NCBI GenBank assembly: GCA_963921935.1
Contig: OY998177.1
Coordinates: 108,554,067-108,618,066 of the forward strand
Direction of reading: 5' to 3'
Source of the DNA: Galeruca laticollis
Lineage: Eukaryota; Arthropoda; Insecta; Coleoptera; Chrysomelidae
Length of the DNA stretch: 64,000 bases
Below, piece by piece: positions 36,876 through 48,900 of the stretch (position 1 is the first letter of the stretch; the number at the start of each line of letters is the position of its first letter). The notes beneath the pieces are model-generated. The model had not been told where the DNA came from. It was given only the letters and a program-made list of their open reading frames with translations, and did no database searches. A program made the position numbers and the translations under genes.

Positions 36876-38043
36876 GGAAATTTATTTATTTATTAATACA
36901 CTGTTCAAACAGGACAAACCCAACTACAGAACAGGAACTTAATTATATTGATTACAAAGAATAATATTATCAATCAAAGAAGAATGCTTTAATCGCAGAT
37001 ATGTGGCAATGAAATATATCAAGCTGGTAACTTACATGATTACATATCTAACACATCCTGTGAAGTGGCGAAATTTTTATAATATTTGTTAGAGGGGTAG
37101 TAAAGTAAAACGTATTAACAGCTCTTGAAGCTACTCTCGGAGTATTGAACTGGAGTTTAAGAAGAAGATTGGGATCACTGATGTTGTTATTCACGATTTC
37201 AAACAGAATATCAATAAGTGACAGTCACAACGATCACTTAAGTTATTCACACAATGCCTCATTTCAAGTGTACCAGTACGAACTCCTACCGGTGGGTAAA
37301 TGCCATCCATTTTAAAGGAAAGAAATTTCAAAAACCTCCGTTGAATTGATTTAGGTTTCTGAATGTGTATGTCATGAAATGGACTCCAAATAACATCTGC
37401 TTATTCAATTTTAGACCTAACATAGGCGTAGTATAAAGCCTTTAAAGTGGCTTGGTCATTGAAGTCACGGGAGTTTCGAACTAAGAAGCAATTTTGTTAG
37501 CAAGCCAGCATATAGTCTCAATATGAGGTATAAAAGAAAGTTTAGAATCAAAAGTGACACCCAAGTCAACAAATGTCGCCGGGCGTTCAAGAACAGTATT
37601 GTTGATTTCATAATCATATATAATTTTCTCAGGTTTTGAGGAAAACGTCATTACCTTACATTTACGACAATTTATTACTTACACACCATTTCTGAATCCG
37701 TCGGAGGTTAGTTGAAAGTGAGACACAATAGCTTCTATCACCAATTCGGAAGAATAATTTCAAGTCATCAGCATATAGTAAGCAGTTGACATCAAGATCG
37801 TCAACTATATCATTGATGAAGACATTGAATAATGAGAGGCCTAGGTTACTTCACTGTGGAAGACCAGATATTGCCAAGGATTCAACTGACTTATAACCAT
37901 TAAACACGATATACTGGCGTCTGTTGTTTAGATAGGAGGTGAATAATTCGATTAGAGAGGGTGATAATCCATATCGAGATTATTGTTTTTAAATGAAACT
38001 CAAGGTCTCTAGTTAATTCCACAATATAATACAAGTTATTGAA

Positions 38044-38104
38044 AATTCTAAAAAATTGACAATTGTTTCGATAAATCAATATCATCGTCAGAATGACAGA
38101 AGTT
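38044..38104 (-). ncRNA. Hammerhead-ribozyme-like motif (left palindrome arm)
   Basis: Minus-strand CTGACGA (38091-38085), GAAA (38069-38066), minimal stem III ACAATTGT and GTC cleavage triplet (38060-38058). Identical in layout to the right-arm copy at 39126-39188. Confidence 0.5.
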
Positions 38105-39125
38105 ACATTTCATTTTATGCCTACCTGATGTTTAGTAGTTATATTTTTGGCTAGACCAAGAAGTAACCTAACTTGTGATTGGCTTAATATATGTTTATAG
38201 AAAAAAGAAGAAGATGTGATATTACAAATATTGAAGCTTAGATATTATTAGCCCTATGGTGATATCCTGGATATCATTTTTCCAATTAAGATCAGTATAA
38301 CTGTGCAATGATATAGAAAACCAGGAAAACTATATCTGCTGATCTTTACAATTATCACTTAATAAGACAGTTTATTAGTGGAGAATTCCCTAGATTTAAC
38401 TGTTCATTGACAACTTCATATTGTGGGTTTCTTAAATGTCTTCTAATTTCCAGTTCTTCAAGGAAATCCAGTTCTTGTTTCTTTTCACAAATATGCAGCA
38501 CTTCTAGTTCTGTGTTAGGTGTCAATGAATGATTGGTGTCAAGTAGATGTTTTGCGTAGTGAGATTTATCTGGTTGTTTTAATCTATTTGGGTCAGACCC
38601 TTAGGAATTTTGAAATACGATACAGTGAGCACTTACGAGCTTACAGATTAAAACAACCAGATAAATCTCACTACGCAAAACATCTACTTGACACCAATCA
38701 TTCATTGACACCTAACACAGAACTAGAAGTGCTGCATATTTGTGAAAAGAGACAAGAACTGGATTTCCTTGAAGAACTGGAAATTAGAAGACATTTAAGA
38801 AACCCACAATATGAAGTTGTCAATGAACAGTTAAATCTAGGGAATTCTCCACTAATAAACTGTCTTATTAAGTGATAATTGTAAAGATCAGCAGATATAG
38901 TTTTCCTGGTTTTCTATATCATTGCACAGTTATACTGATCTTAATTGGAAAAATGATATCCAGGATATCACCATAGGGCTAATAATATCTAAGCTTCAAT
39001 ATTTGTAATATCACATCTTCTTCTTTTTTCTATAAACATATATTAAGCCAATCACAAGTTAGGTTACTTCTTGGTCTAGCCAAAAATATAACTACTAAAC
39101 ATCAGGTAGGCATAAAATGAAATGT

Positions 39126-39188
39126 AACTTCTGTCATTCTGACGATGATATTGATTTATCGAAACAATTGTCAATTTTTTAGAATTTT
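39126..39188 (+). ncRNA. Hammerhead-ribozyme-like motif (right palindrome arm)
   Basis: CTGACGA 39139-39145, GATA/TATC stem II with an extra U, GAAA 39161-39164, ACAATTGT, GTC 39170-39172, proximal stem I ATT/AAT. The distal stem I is weaker than in copy 1 (AACTTCT against AGAATTT). Confidence 0.5.
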
Positions 39189-40221
39189 CAATAACTTGTA
39201 TTATATTGTGGAATTAACTAGAGACCTTGAGTTTCATTTAAAAACAATAATATGAGCATATTCCACGAAGTAAGGGTCGAGACAGTCAATTTCATATCGA
39301 GATTATTTACTCACTAGAATTCCGTCAGTTTGCGATCGCTCATCGATGTTTTCAGCAATAAATTGGGTTATATTTGCCAAATTGGTGACGGTTGAGCGAC
39401 CCTTTACAAAACCATGTTGCTTTATGGTTATTATGTAGCATAAATGGCTACACATTCTATTGTACAATAACATTTCGAATACCTTACAGAAATTACAAAT
39501 AATTGAGATTGGCCGATAGTTGCTAATATCAACCATGTTTGTAGATAGGTCTAATCTTAGACGATTTCCACATATTCGGCACAGTGCAAGTCTTCACGCA
39601 CGTGTTGAGCAATGTTGTTAACGGCGGAGCAGGTACAGATGCACAATCTTTCCAAATGGAAGCAGGGAGAGAGTCTGGTCCTGTTGTCATTTTATTTTTT
39701 ACTTGTTTTAAAGCTATAAGTACTTCATCCTTATTGAAGGACATGTTATTCAGGAACTGTGAGGTTACTGAATCATCTTGGGTAACGTATATTGTACTAA
39801 CTGAATAAAATTTGCAAAATTTTCAGAAAAATCATTAAGTATATCGGTAGGCGTATCGAGCGTTCGGCCGTTAAACGTTATTCTATCAGAGATATTAGTG
39901 ACCCCTTTTTGCTGTTGACAAGAGCCCAGAATTTTTTGGGATCTGCTTTCATACTCGACTCAGCTGAATCAGCTGCGACTTGTCTATGTCAGATTTCACC
40001 TTTGCTCGTAAATATTTAAACTTGTTAAGAGTATTTACATCATTGTTGATTTTACATTCGTTATTTAATTTCGATTTCAGCTTAATGTCTTTAATAATAT
40101 CCCGGGTAAACCACGGTGGATATTTTCTTTTATATTGTTTTGTTTCTCTTGGCACACACTCATCAAATGCATCATGCATGGCATTAGTAAGGGAGCTAGG
40201 AGCAAAAATAGGCGTTCCTAT

Positions 40222-43200
40222 CCAGAAAAACCGTTTTAAAATTTACAATTTCTGACAAAATATCGTTAAAAGTTAGTTGGGCCCCAAGGCCCAAGCAAAA
40301 TTTCGGACCCCTATATCCTATATGACATTTCAATAAGAATTTTTATGCTTACTTTTGGCACCCTCAGTAATGATAAAAATGTTGAATAAATAATAAATAA
40401 ATAATAATAATTCCAAATAAATAAATAAAAATATTTATTTGGCAAAAACATATTACTTAGTACAAAAAACTACTTTAACAAAATTTCTAACTAAAAATTA
40501 ACCACAAAAATAAAAAAACTCCCCTTCTAAGGAACAACGAACAAAATAAATAATAGTTAATAAAAATAAACAACTAATTAAATTTTTTCTTACGTATTTT
40601 AATTTCTGAAAACGTATCTATTATATCATTTATTTTCAATTTATCGAGAATATCGCTTTCTACATTTAGAATAGCCAACGATGAAACAATTTCTCCATTT
40701 AATGAGTTTCTCAGATATGATTTTACCCGTTTTAACGTAGAAAATATTCTCTCGCCGGATGCGTTACTAATAGGAATAGTTAAATATATACGCAACGTTA
40801 GAAAAGGTTGACAAAATATTGTAATCAATTAAAAATTTTAAGATTTCATAGGGGTCATTAGAGGAAATATAATTTGATTTACAAAGCGCTTTAAACTGTA
40901 CAATTTTATCTACTAAATCTTCAGTATCATCCATATTGTAATATTTTTTTATATTTTTTATACTTACATTAAATTTTTCATTTGAGGGTTCATTAAAAAA
41001 TACACCAAAAATTTCATTTACACATTCATATGCTTGCATTCTCATTCTTAATTCAAAAATTAGTTTGTCACATATAGGAAAAAAGTAGCACCAAGTAATA
41101 TCTTGTGCAGGGCCTTCATCAAAGCAGTGTTTCCTGTTACGAACCCTTAAAATCTCATTTTTGTAAACATTTTTATTTGGCTGAATTTTTTTGGATTCCA
41201 CTTGAATTTCATCAAACTGTTCTCTAAAATTACTGACAAATTCGACCAAACCTCTGTACAGTGTACAAGCCGCAGTTAAATTGGCTTGATTATCTCGTAG
41301 AGATTTACTGGTGGAGTTAATTCTGTCTAGGATTCTTTTCCAAATCACGGTCATCAAGGCAAATTCAAATGTATTCATTTTGTGAAGTAAATCGCCAGCT
41401 TCTGTTCTGGTGGACTATTTTTATTTGCATCACCATTTAGCTCTACTAACGCTGTTTTTATTTCACTAAAACCAAGCGCCATAGATTTAATAGCATCAAC
41501 TCGTGCTGACCATCTTGTGTCACATATTTTCTCAACCAATGGTAATTTAGTTTTTGAAACAGATAGGCATTTTTGAAGTACTTCCCATCTGTGCGTCGAA
41601 ACCAAAAAAAATTATATAAACATTGTACATTTTCAAAATATCTAGAAGCTTCCGAACAACTTTTGGCAGCACTATTACCGACCAACTTTAAAGAATGACT
41701 GGAGCGTGGTACAAAATGTGCATTATTTGTCTTCTCTTTAATTTTTGCCTGCGATCCGTTATATTTTACGGACATATTGGATGAGTTGTCATAACTTTGC
41801 CCTCTGCAGTAACTGATATTTATATTAAGGTCACTTAATTTGGTTTGTAAAATATTCGATAGACTTTCTGCAGTATGAGAAAATATTTCCACGAATCCTG
41901 AAAACCTTTCTACTGGTTGAGCATTTGGTAGAATATATCTTATAATCACAGTTAATTGATCGATATGTGGAATATCAGGCGTTGAATCGACGATAATTGA
42001 AAAATATTTTGCCACTTGCAATTCGGTGATAATAACATTTTATACCGCATTTGCAAGAAGGTGAATAAATTCGTTGCAAGTGGTCGAAGAAAGATATTAA
42101 CATGCCCACTTCCAATATCACTATATTTCTGAAGGTGTCCGGCTAAAACGGGTCAAACTTATTAAGAAATTCCAACGAGCCCAAATAATTACCATTCCCT
42201 TTTGTAAAAAGTTTAGTCGTGGAACCATAAAATGGTAAACCACTTTTTGATAGAAACTTAATGGTAGCCACTCTTAATAAAACATTTTTCCAGTAGTTTT
42301 GTTCCTGAAAGTAACTTTTTCTGATTTCTGTATCTATCCTTCCCTCTATTCGATTTCTATTATTGTGCCGACGGAGGTTACGTGTTCAGAAGACCTTTCG
42401 TGTTTTTTTAAGTACTGAGTCGCATTTTTCCAGTCAGTGTAGCCATCGGCACTTAGCTTGATATCGTTTTTCGAAAAAGTGTGCAAATATAACAATAAAC
42501 ACAGCCCGATTTGGGACTGTGATCCAACCACTCACGAAGGCCTTTTCCGCCATTTTTTTTAAATTTATAGAATGTTGAACTTTGTAAACTTCTAGATTTT
42601 TTGCCATCCAATTGTTCTAGACACCCACTTATTTTATCAATATTTTGTTCAGGTCTGTTTTTAAGAAAATATTCTTGTAATTTCGAGGTTATATTAATAT
42701 ATGTAACTCGATGGTATTATTAATATTGCTGGTTGAAGTATTTTATTTCCTCATCTTTCAATGCTGTTCAGAAAAATCTTGTCGATTTTCTAGTTTTTTT
42801 CTGAGGAGTGCCAAAATTGCGTTTTTTTTTTGTTTTTCTCTTTCATTTTCCCTTAGTTATGCCTTTTTACGCTTCTCACTACCACTTTGATGTTTATAAC
42901 TCATATTCTTCTTTCTTCTACGTTTTTAAAATTAAGAACTTATTAATGTTGAACTTAAATTTTTGGGTAATGCAATCATAGTGTCAATTGATACAGTGTG
43001 TTTGAAATTGGTATCGAACATAATATTACGACTTCGAAAACTGTTGAGATAGTAAAAGACAGTACAATAATTAAGTTTTTCATTGAATGCCGTTTACTTT
43101 GCGATTTTACCACTGTTGGTATTTGAGATATTTTGAAAGAAGTAAATTGATGAATTTTCAAAACACAAAGGTATTAAAATTTTCCCCTTATTTTTTTTCC

Positions 43201-43753
43201 CTTAAAATTCCTATAGTAAATATACAAAAATAATATATTAATTAATAAAACTAACTTAAAACTTACCTTAAGTTGAATTTCAGGGTTCGGAAGTTGGTAA
43301 ATAGGAATTATTACAATTTAAAATGAGACTTTGGGAGTTTGACTAATATTGATAGCTTGCCAATATCACTTGAAAACTGAGAACAGAACAAAAATATAAA
43401 TACGATAACAGGCAACAAACAGTTTTTTACGTAATTTCGTCATCTCTTCGGCAAAAAATAAAGCTTTTTTGGTTATAGCGGCATAAACAAAAACGCTCTA
43501 AAAGAGTGCCGATTGCCGATGTTTTATGTTTTTAAATCTAGTTAAAATTATACATATATAACAGGAATATCCTTGTATACACCAATATAAGCCTAATTTT
43601 TTTTATCAGGTACGATTTTCTTTTGATGTTTAAATTCAAATTAACTAAATGGTTTATAATTTTTTCGAGGCCTCTTTCCGGTCACCACTGTATACCGGGC
43701 CCAAGGCCCGGGTCTTATGTGCATTTTGGTAAAATAGGCTCTGCCTAGAAAGC
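40222..43753 (-). mobile_element. hAT transposon inserted in the non-LTR element
   Basis: About 3.5 kb between GTTCCTAT (40214-40221) and GTCCCTAT (43754-43761), an 8-bp TSD with one change, as expected for hAT. Joining the two flanks restores the retrotransposon reading (…EKIGTPIFAPSS…). Both ends carry GGGCCC-rich palindromic blocks (GGGCCCCAAGGCCC near 40280 and GGGCCCAAGGCCCGGG near 43698). A CAGA…TTTTA motif starts the left end and, inverted, lies about 10 bp inside the right end. TIRs are poorly preserved. Confidence 0.78.
40574..42870 (-). pseudogene. hAT transposase (ZMYM1-like), fragmented
   Basis: Minus-strand order from the N-terminus: TTF-type zinc-binding region (GLREWLDHSPKSG near 42545, then DGYTDWKNATQYLKKHERSS at 42450-42390), and FLSKSGLPFYGSTTKL (about 42230). 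The catalytic domain follows: AKYFSIIVDSTPDIPHIDQL (about 42010, first Asp), NISYCRGQSYDNSSNMSVKY and HSLKLVGNSAAKSC. Then come STHRWEVLQKCL (41605), TRWSARVDAIKS, a helical region, and the C-terminal dimerisation domain (ISNASGERIFSTLKRVKSYL, about 40770-40710, ending at 40574). Frameshifts separate the blocks. Confidence 0.88.
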
Positions 43754-43800
43754 GTCCCTATCTTTTCCTGGAGCAAAACTATATTGACCTGTTCAATAGT

Positions 43801-45105
43801 TTAAAATCTCCTAACATTGGCTGAAGAGCAAAAACCTAAATACAATCATTAACGTATAATTTTTCAATCAAATAGAAATTCAAAAATGTATTGAAAACAC
43901 AACAGAGTAATAAATAAAATGTGCTAGTTACACTGAAAATAAAATATTTAAAAATACTATAGCCTTATCTAACATATTTTTTATGCAAACAAGTAAAAAC
44001 GATGCAATTCAGCACCACAAAATTAGGAATTTCCTTTTTTCTGTACATTCACTACATCTCTACTGATTTATTTCGATCTAATGTATCCATTACAAACTAT
44101 ACACATTTTATTCTTGTCTGGAAGTCACTATAAGGGGCTGAGAGATTATTTTCGTATTAATAACGGGTGTAGGGTACCGACCTTTTTTTTCCTGCTGGTA
44201 GTGAGAATGCATTATGATGTCTTTTTCTGATTTAATAGATTGCTGCATCATTTTAAAATTCTATATATTATTTTCTTACACATGGCGCCAACAGCAACAA
44301 AAAAAATTTTTCGTACATTTTAATCTTCTTAATATGTTATAAGCTACCACCCTATGCAGTTATATTTTTTAGTGCCTTAATGCTTATGATGATAATATTT
44401 TTGTACTTTTTGCTTCTTGGATGCCCAGAGTTGATTGTATTTCATTTCTTTCACTGGATATTGATTGAAAATTTTGTTTTTGCAACTCAAGAAAATATAA
44501 TTGAGAGAATTTCGATAACAATAGTTGATGATGTCAGTACTATTACCTATTTTATCCATCCTTTATTCCTATTGCAGAGAGTAATTATCGTTTTTGAGCA
44601 AGGAAGTGAAATTAATTTCACAAAAGCGCAAACGAATAAAAACCCGTGCGTTTTATGTCGTTTCTTTGGTTATATAAACTTAAAATTACATTTTCCACTT
44701 TAAATCCTAATAACATTATTCATGAGTTTCGTCATAAATTATTTAGTTGCTTTAAAAATTACGTAAAAAGATGACTGTATGATTTTAAATGGAAAATGTT
44801 TATTTATTCCAAACAATAACCATATAAATTATTTTTAACTAAGCATATACATAATCCAATAACTTTTTAAGAACCGTCTAAAGAAGTTACTGAATATTTA
44901 TTTTAACTTGCATAATGTCCCTATAGAAAGAAATACAATTAAAATTTAAACTCATGTTCACATATATGAATATGAATTCTGAAAAATAAGTAATAAAACC
45001 TAGAAAAACAGTTTATTTAATAAGTTTCACCTGAACAATGTTTAGTTTTTATTAGTAGAAAATGGCGAAAAAGAAATAATTTCCGAATCAAGATCGTGTT
45101 AATGC
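43801..45105. other. Gap with no recognised gene
   Basis: About 1.3 kb AT-rich. A plus-strand frame at 44380-44703 and its opposite-strand shadow have no recognisable motif and no coding bias I trust. Confidence 0.3.
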
Positions 45106-45109
45106 TAAC

Positions 45110-45240
45110 ATCCTTCTTGGCATTGCGTTCCATTCCTCATGTTCGAAGTTCCTCGTTCGCACTTGAAACGGCATTTCTTCGTCGAATGTCGCATTTTAGA
45201 TAATCCCTTATGTGTTCTACCGGGTTCAAGGCTGGGTTAT
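45110..45240 (-). pseudogene. Tc1-like transposase C-terminal fragment
   Basis: The minus strand from 45240 reads WPSYNPALNPVEHIRDYLK followed by DIRRRNAVSSANEELRT and a stop. This is the third-acidic-residue block of Tc1 transposases (normally WP-x-SPDLNPIEH) with the Asp replaced by Ala. Only this block is recognisable; 45241-45882 shows nothing certain. Confidence 0.65.
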
Positions 45241-45882
45241 ATGATGGCCAAACTAATGTTTCAATCTGGACATAGAAAATTGGTTACTATACTAAGAAAA
45301 TCCGCATGTTAACAAAGACCACGCGTGATCTACTCTTAGTCAGCTGCGTATCGAAACCTTGTTTTTCAGCTGCTTTTCTGGGAAAACACAGGCAAAAGAT
45401 GCTAGGAGTCAAAAACGCTCACGAAAGACAAAGTTATACAAAAAATCACACCGAATGGATGATGCTGTACAATCGAGGAGCCATACCTACACTTCTGAAT
45501 CACATAATATTCAGAAAAGTCGCTAGTCCACGGGCACACATTATATGTGCTTTTTTATGAATATTGTAACTTGTATACAAAATATGTCAATAGAGAACCT
45601 TTTTATTATTAATATTTGGCTGCATAATGGACGACTCAATTTGAAATATCTCCTGTGCTTCCTTAAAACCAAGTATCTTGATTTTTGAAATTTTCAGAAA
45701 ATTGCAATTTTCAATTTTCGTATTGCGTCAGATTAAAGTGTGCTACAAAATTGAAATAAAAATCGTTTCTAGGGTATAAAACGTCACTTGTTTTAGTGGT
45801 ATAATTATGTGTAAACTTTACAGTATGAAATTTGAGTTACTAGGATTTGAATAAGCATAATGACAAATAAATTGATTAAAAT

Positions 45883-45891
45883 CCTATAGTA
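45883..45891. repeat. Target-site duplication CCTATAGTA (3' side)
   Basis: Matches 51366-51374 exactly; together they bound the LOA-type element 45892-51365. Confidence 0.75.
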
Positions 45892-45925
45892 GGTTAAGTT
45901 AGGTTAGGTTTATAATGAGTGGGTC
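45892..45925 (-). repeat. Telomere-like AACCT repeats at the element's 3' terminus
   Basis: The plus strand reads GGTTAAGTTAGGTTAGGTTT next to the TSD, so the element's own 3' end is AAACCTAACCTAACTTAACC. TTAGG is the common insect telomere unit. Two and a half copies at the 3' tail may act in RT priming; they are not evidence of a telomeric location. Confidence 0.7.
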
Positions 45926-45976
45926 AATGAGGCCCTCCACTGCGACTCGCGAGAATCTATTGTGGCTCATACCTAT

Positions 45977-48900
45977 TCAAATTTCACCAAACAAATTCAG
46001 CTTCTTGACGAAGCCGATTAATTTGTTCAGTGAATGATATTTCAGGTCCGAGGGCAAGAGAGTGGCCCTGCCAAACATCCGATACCTGATTTGCGCCGCG
46101 GCGGGGCAGGCACAAATTATATGCTCTGCTGTTTCATCATCTTCCAAACAAAGACGGCAAATCGGATCGTCCGACAGTCCAAGTTTCAGCATATGATGAT
46201 TCAATCGACAGTGGCCTGTTAAGAGGCCTGTTAGGCACCGTAGATCGTGTCTTTTATAGCCTAACATTTGTTTGGATACATTATTCGAAGGATGTATGAA
46301 GGCCTTTGAATGAACCAATTCTGGTATATTATGCCAGAAGTCTAAAACTCTTCTTGCAGTCCAAGTATTTAGTGTATGTTTGACAACACTTGTTGCGATG
46401 CCAATTGTAGGTTCTGGTCCGATAAAGTCATGAGCGGCACCCTCTCTTGCAAGAGAGTCAGCCTTCTCATTACCATCCATACCAGAGTGGCCAGGAATCC
46501 AAACCAGCGATACCCTGTTGCGTTCTCCTATTGAGGCGAGTCTTTTTTGGCAGTCTAAAACCAATTTCGACGTTACACGGTACGAGCTAAGTGCTTTCAA
46601 GGCCGCTTGGCTGTCCGTGAAAATTTTTATTGATCTGTGTGTCAGGTTGGATTGCCCCAAACTCTCCACACATGAAGCAATGGCATAAATTTCTGCCTGA
46701 AATACGGTTGCATAGGATCCCAGAGATGTTGAGATTTCTGTCCTAGGTCTTCGACCGTATACACCCGCACCAGAGCCTGAGGGTGTCTTTGATCCATCAG
46801 TGTACCAACAGATGTCTGCTCTTGAGAGTTCATCCTTGCGGAGGACCCATTCAACTCTATTTGGAAATAGGACGGTATAAGGCAGATTATGGTTTACTGT
46901 TGGGGGCATTATATCAGAGGTCATTTCTAGAATACTATGACTTTCGGTAGCCGCTAGCATTCTACTTTGCTCTGTATAAGCCTGTTTCGTGCATTTAGAA
47001 ATATGCACAATTCTATATGTTGTCCATCTGGCCTCCTTTTCCAGAAGTATGTGGAGAGGAGGAAGGTCCAGGAGGACTTCGATGGCTGCTGACGGTGTGG
47101 TGCTGATAGCACCAGTTATAGCCAAACTAGCCTGTCTCTGTATGCCAGAGAGCTTTGCTTGGGCCGTTTTCTGTAAAGATTTTGACCACCAAGCAATGGC
47201 TCCGTATGTGATCATTGGTCTAACAATCATCACATATATCCAATGGATTTGTTTGGGACCCAAGCCCCAAGATTTTCCGCAGATCCTGCGACATGTCCAC
47301 AAGGAAAGTCTGGCCTTATGGATGACTTTTTCCAAGTGAGCGTTCCAAGTAAGTTTTTTATCTAGGATGATCCCCAAATATTTTACTTCCGCTGCAAATG
47401 GAATAGCCTCACCATTATAGGAAAGTGGCGGAAGGTCCGCCAAATTCCTTCTCCTGGTGAAGGGAACTATTACAACTTTGCCAGGGTTAACAGACATCTG
47501 TTCCCTCTGGCACCAACTGTAGACATCGTCCAAGGTCCTTTGGAGGGTATTATGTGCAACCCGTCCTGACTTGGTTCTTGCCAAAATTACAAGGTCGTCT
47601 GCATACGCTTGCAGTTCTACCCCTCTACCCACGAGAGTACCAAGCAGGTCATCCATCAGGAGTGACCACAAAAGGGGAGATAAAACTCCACCCTGCGGGC
47701 AGCCCCTGGAAACCTTAGAGCTGATGGCCTCGTCCTGAATAGATGTAGTGGCTGTTCTATTAGTGAGCATGGCATATATCCAGCCGGTAATCGTTGGTTT
47801 AATGCCCTTTTCAGTCAAAGCTGAACCAATGGAAGCTGGTAGTGCATTGTCGAATGCTCCTTCGATGTCGAGAAAAATGGCCACCGCAATCTCCTTATTG
47901 TTAAGGGATTGTGTGATTTTCTCAACAAGGTTATGTAATGCTAAATCTGTTGATTTGCCTGTTTGATAAGCGTACTGGTGGATGCTCAGGGGGGAGCTGT
48001 ATAAAGCTACCTGCCTGATATGGCAGTCCAGTACTCTTTCAAGTCCTTTAAGCAGGAAAGATGTTAGGCTGATTGGTCTGACAGATTTAGGGTGTGGGTC
48101 AGTGCGGCCCACTTTCGGTATATATACTACCCTAGCTGCCAACCAACTGGGTGGTATATAATTCCACGCCAGACTAGCTCTATACAATTTAATGAGGATG
48201 GGTATGAGTAATTCCAGTCCGTTTTGTAGCAGAGCTGGAAAGATGCCATCCTCACCGGGAGATTTGAAGGGCTGAAATGATTTTATTGCCCATTCAATTG
48301 CCGGTGCTGTGATAACGTTCTTGGCGACCTCCCAATCATTCTTTTTGGGCCGCCTTGCGCCCTCAAAGTGGGGAGGTCGGTTGTTATCCAGAGTCAAACT
48401 TCCAGGAAAGTGGTTTTTAATCAAAAGCTCTAACGTTTCTTTTCTAGAGGTCGTAAAAGTGCCATCTGGTCGTTTCATCGACCCTATCTCGGCAATCGGC
48501 TCTTTAGAGAGAATCTTGTGTATTCTAGTACTGCGAGGTATGTCGGATATACTCTCACAGAACTTCTTCCAAGACTCCCGTTTCGCCTTTCTAATTTCTT
48601 TGTTATAAGTTGTTAGAGCAGTTCTATAATGTTCCCAGTTGCCTGACTCTTTAGATCGATTGAATAGTCGTCGAACTTCTTTTCTTCGCTTGTCTAGGCT
48701 TTTGTTCCACCAAGTAGAGTTGCGATTGTCTCTTTTTGTCTTGAGTGGACAGTTTTCATGATAGGAGAAGATCACTGCTTCCCGAAGCTTGTCCGCCGCA
48801 TTATCTATCCCATCACAACTGTTTATTGTAGTGAAGCCTTCCTCAATGTGCCGTTGAAGGGAATTTCTGTATCCTCTCCAGACAGTAGCTTTTGAGTCGC

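Larger units (their letters stand above)
37985..39292. mobile_element. Palindromic Penelope-like insertion with 15-bp TSD
   Basis: Left arm 37985-38585 (601 bp) is the near-perfect reverse complement of 38645-39245 (601 bp), separated by 59 bp. One arm difference was spotted (AAACAAGAAC versus AGACAAGAAC). The right arm continues into the 47-bp tail ending 39292. CATATCGAGATTATT flanks the insert at 37970-37984 and 39293-39307. The plus-strand frame 38519-38875 reads out of the left arm into the GIY-YIG protein: FEIRYSEHLRAYRLKQPDKS, HYAKHLLDTNHS, ELDFLEELEIRRHL. There is no RT; only the 3' end of the element is present, twice. Confidence 0.93.
36880..43800 (-). mobile_element. Non-LTR retrotransposon (jockey-like) interrupted twice
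   Basis: Minus-strand element present as three blocks: 43754-~43800, 39293-40221 and 36880-37984. Reading order: TPIFAPSSLTNAMHDAFDEC and YPPWFTRDIIKDIKLK (40210-39949), EVLIALKQVKNKMTTGPDSL (39744 on), SNYRPISIICNFCKVFEML and KQHGFVKGRSTVTNL (39530-39400). After the PLE insertion, SRYG-SLIELFTSYLNNR-type sequence and VNCLLYADDLKLFF (about 37785) follow. It ends with an AT-rich (TTTA)n tail at 36880-36898. Several stops and frameshifts are present. The Gypsy fragment abuts its 3' end, suggesting it inserted there. Confidence 0.82.

Noticed and set aside
37900..39350. Treating the inverted arms as TIRs of a DNA transposon
   Set aside because: The arms encode the PLE GIY-YIG end and 3' region, the tail is present on one side only, and the TSD is 15 bp; this fits a retroelement fold-back better.
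44377..44703. Overlapping frames on both strands as a membrane protein
   Set aside because: Hydrophobic composition is expected from AT-rich DNA; no signal, motif or homology recognised.
45306..45560. 84-residue plus-strand frame as a gene
   Set aside because: No family motif; it may be part of a decayed Tc1 copy but I could not align it to any transposase block.
45892..45925. A telomere or interstitial telomere array
   Set aside because: Only two to three degenerate TTAGG units, exactly at a retrotransposon 3' terminus next to its TSD.
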